64,000 nucleotides of DNA from Campylorhamphus procurvoides (taxonomy: Eukaryota; Chordata; Aves; Passeriformes; Dendrocolaptidae). Under the pieces are notes generated by a model. The model saw only the letters and a list, made by a program, of their open reading frames with translations. It was not told the DNA's origin and ran no database searches. Below, one piece after another: positions 63,537-64,000 of this stretch (position 1 is the first letter of the stretch; each line of letters starts with the position of its first letter). The stretch lies in assembly GCA_013396655.1 (NCBI GenBank), contig WBMV01003358.1:29341-93340 (forward strand), read 5' to 3'. The translations under genes were made by a program, and so were the position numbers.

Positions 63537-63700
63537 GTTATAGTCAGTGGTTCAATGTCCAAGTAAAAAATAGCAGTCAGTGGTGTCCCTCAAAGGTCCT
63601 GTTGGGACTGATGCTATTTAATATCTTTATTCATAATATAGACAGCATGGGCTAAAAGATGAGGTGTTCTGTTGTTGAAGACGACTCTACTCTGAGCAGT
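63537..63700 (+). mobile_element. CR1 LINE reverse transcriptase fragment, plus strand
   Basis: About 160 bp of CR1 ORF2. GTCAGTGGTTCAATGTCCAA is followed by CAGTGGTGTCCCTCAAAGGT, the decayed SGVPQG segment. Next come GCTATTTAATATCTTTATTC and GAAGACGACTCTAC, which is where the catalytic FADDTKL lies in intact copies; here the two aspartates survive as EDD. The borders on both sides are diffuse and no 3' tail is seen before 64000. Confidence 0.82.
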
Positions 63701-64000
63701 GCCTGAACTCAATGTCCTCCTGAGGTCAATCAATGTACTATTTCTTGAAAAACGGTTCTGCATCAATCTTTTCAGGGCAGATTTTCTGTGGCTTGAAGCA
63801 TATCTTGACTCTGAACAGAGGGAAAAGCAAAAATGCTAACATCTCCCTTTCATGATGTTGTCTTAAGGAGTTTAACTTCTCCCTTCCAAGGCATTCCCAT
63901 CAGTGTCCCATTACCATACACTTCTTTTGTCCTAGATATCTGCCTTTAAACAAAAATAAATTAAAATGTGACTCATGCATCTGTTATGGTTTCAGACTGA
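63701..64000. other. Non-coding end of window
   Basis: No recognised feature. Part of it could be further decayed CR1 sequence, but I cannot support that. Confidence 0.4.

Noticed and set aside
1..64000. CRISPR array, operon, phage or other prokaryotic system
   Set aside because: No spaced direct repeats, no dense coding, no ribosome-binding sites; CR1 LINEs show this is vertebrate DNA.
1..64000. tRNA, rRNA, snRNA or mitochondrial insertions
   Set aside because: None of the conserved boxes or known sequences were recognised by eye; a covariance-model scan could still find weak ones.

Overview
This is vertebrate genomic DNA and most probably comes from a bird. The main evidence is the repeat content: ten fragments of the CR1 (chicken repeat 1) LINE family. 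Several keep the hallmark CR1 3' end, with text close to GATGATCTTTAAGGTCCC followed by an ATTCTATG-type terminal repeat. By my tally they cover about 4.4 kb, roughly 7% of the window. I see no mammalian SINEs or L1 and nothing bacterial. The DNA is AT-rich and CpG-poor, has no CpG island, and carries vertebrate microsatellites. A non-avian archosaur or a turtle also carries CR1, so the bird call is an inference.

Layout. 1-1 kb: unremarkable single-copy-looking DNA. About 1.04-1.65 kb: a candidate solitary retroviral LTR with a small internal minisatellite. 2.3-3.05 kb: two CR1 3' ends in opposite orientation, tail to tail. 4.6-4.75 kb: a strand-asymmetric TTTG-rich tract. 7.05-7.2 kb: a third CR1 tail with an ATTCC-type end. 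17.7-17.9 kb: a long CA array. 18.1-18.5 kb: a CR1 tail of a different subfamily. 20.4 kb: a TC array. 23.8-25.2 kb: the longest CR1 copy, with recognisable but broken reverse transcriptase. 31-31.8 kb: two CR1 fragments in opposite orientation. 35.0-36.3 kb: a minus-strand CR1 copy from the endonuclease region. 53.5-53.7 kb and 63.5-63.7 kb: two further CR1 fragments. Between these lie long stretches in which I recognise no gene.

Genes. I could not identify any intact protein-coding gene, tRNA, rRNA or known small RNA. The window reads as an intergenic or intronic region. Three places could hold something coding: a 113-nt open segment with splice-like borders near 6.6 kb, a 64-nt segment near 42.7 kb behind a strong polypyrimidine tract, and a 177-codon minus-strand ORF near 45.6 kb. 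None matches a family I can name, and all are low confidence.

Small-scale structure worth a look includes a perfect 9-bp inverted repeat holding two GATA-factor sites (46.16 kb), a perfect 25-bp tandem duplication (38.03 kb), a diverged ~50-bp tandem duplication (60.7 kb), several perfect palindromes, and a CA/TG hairpin-forming microsatellite (61.8 kb). I found no evidence of a previously undescribed biological system.
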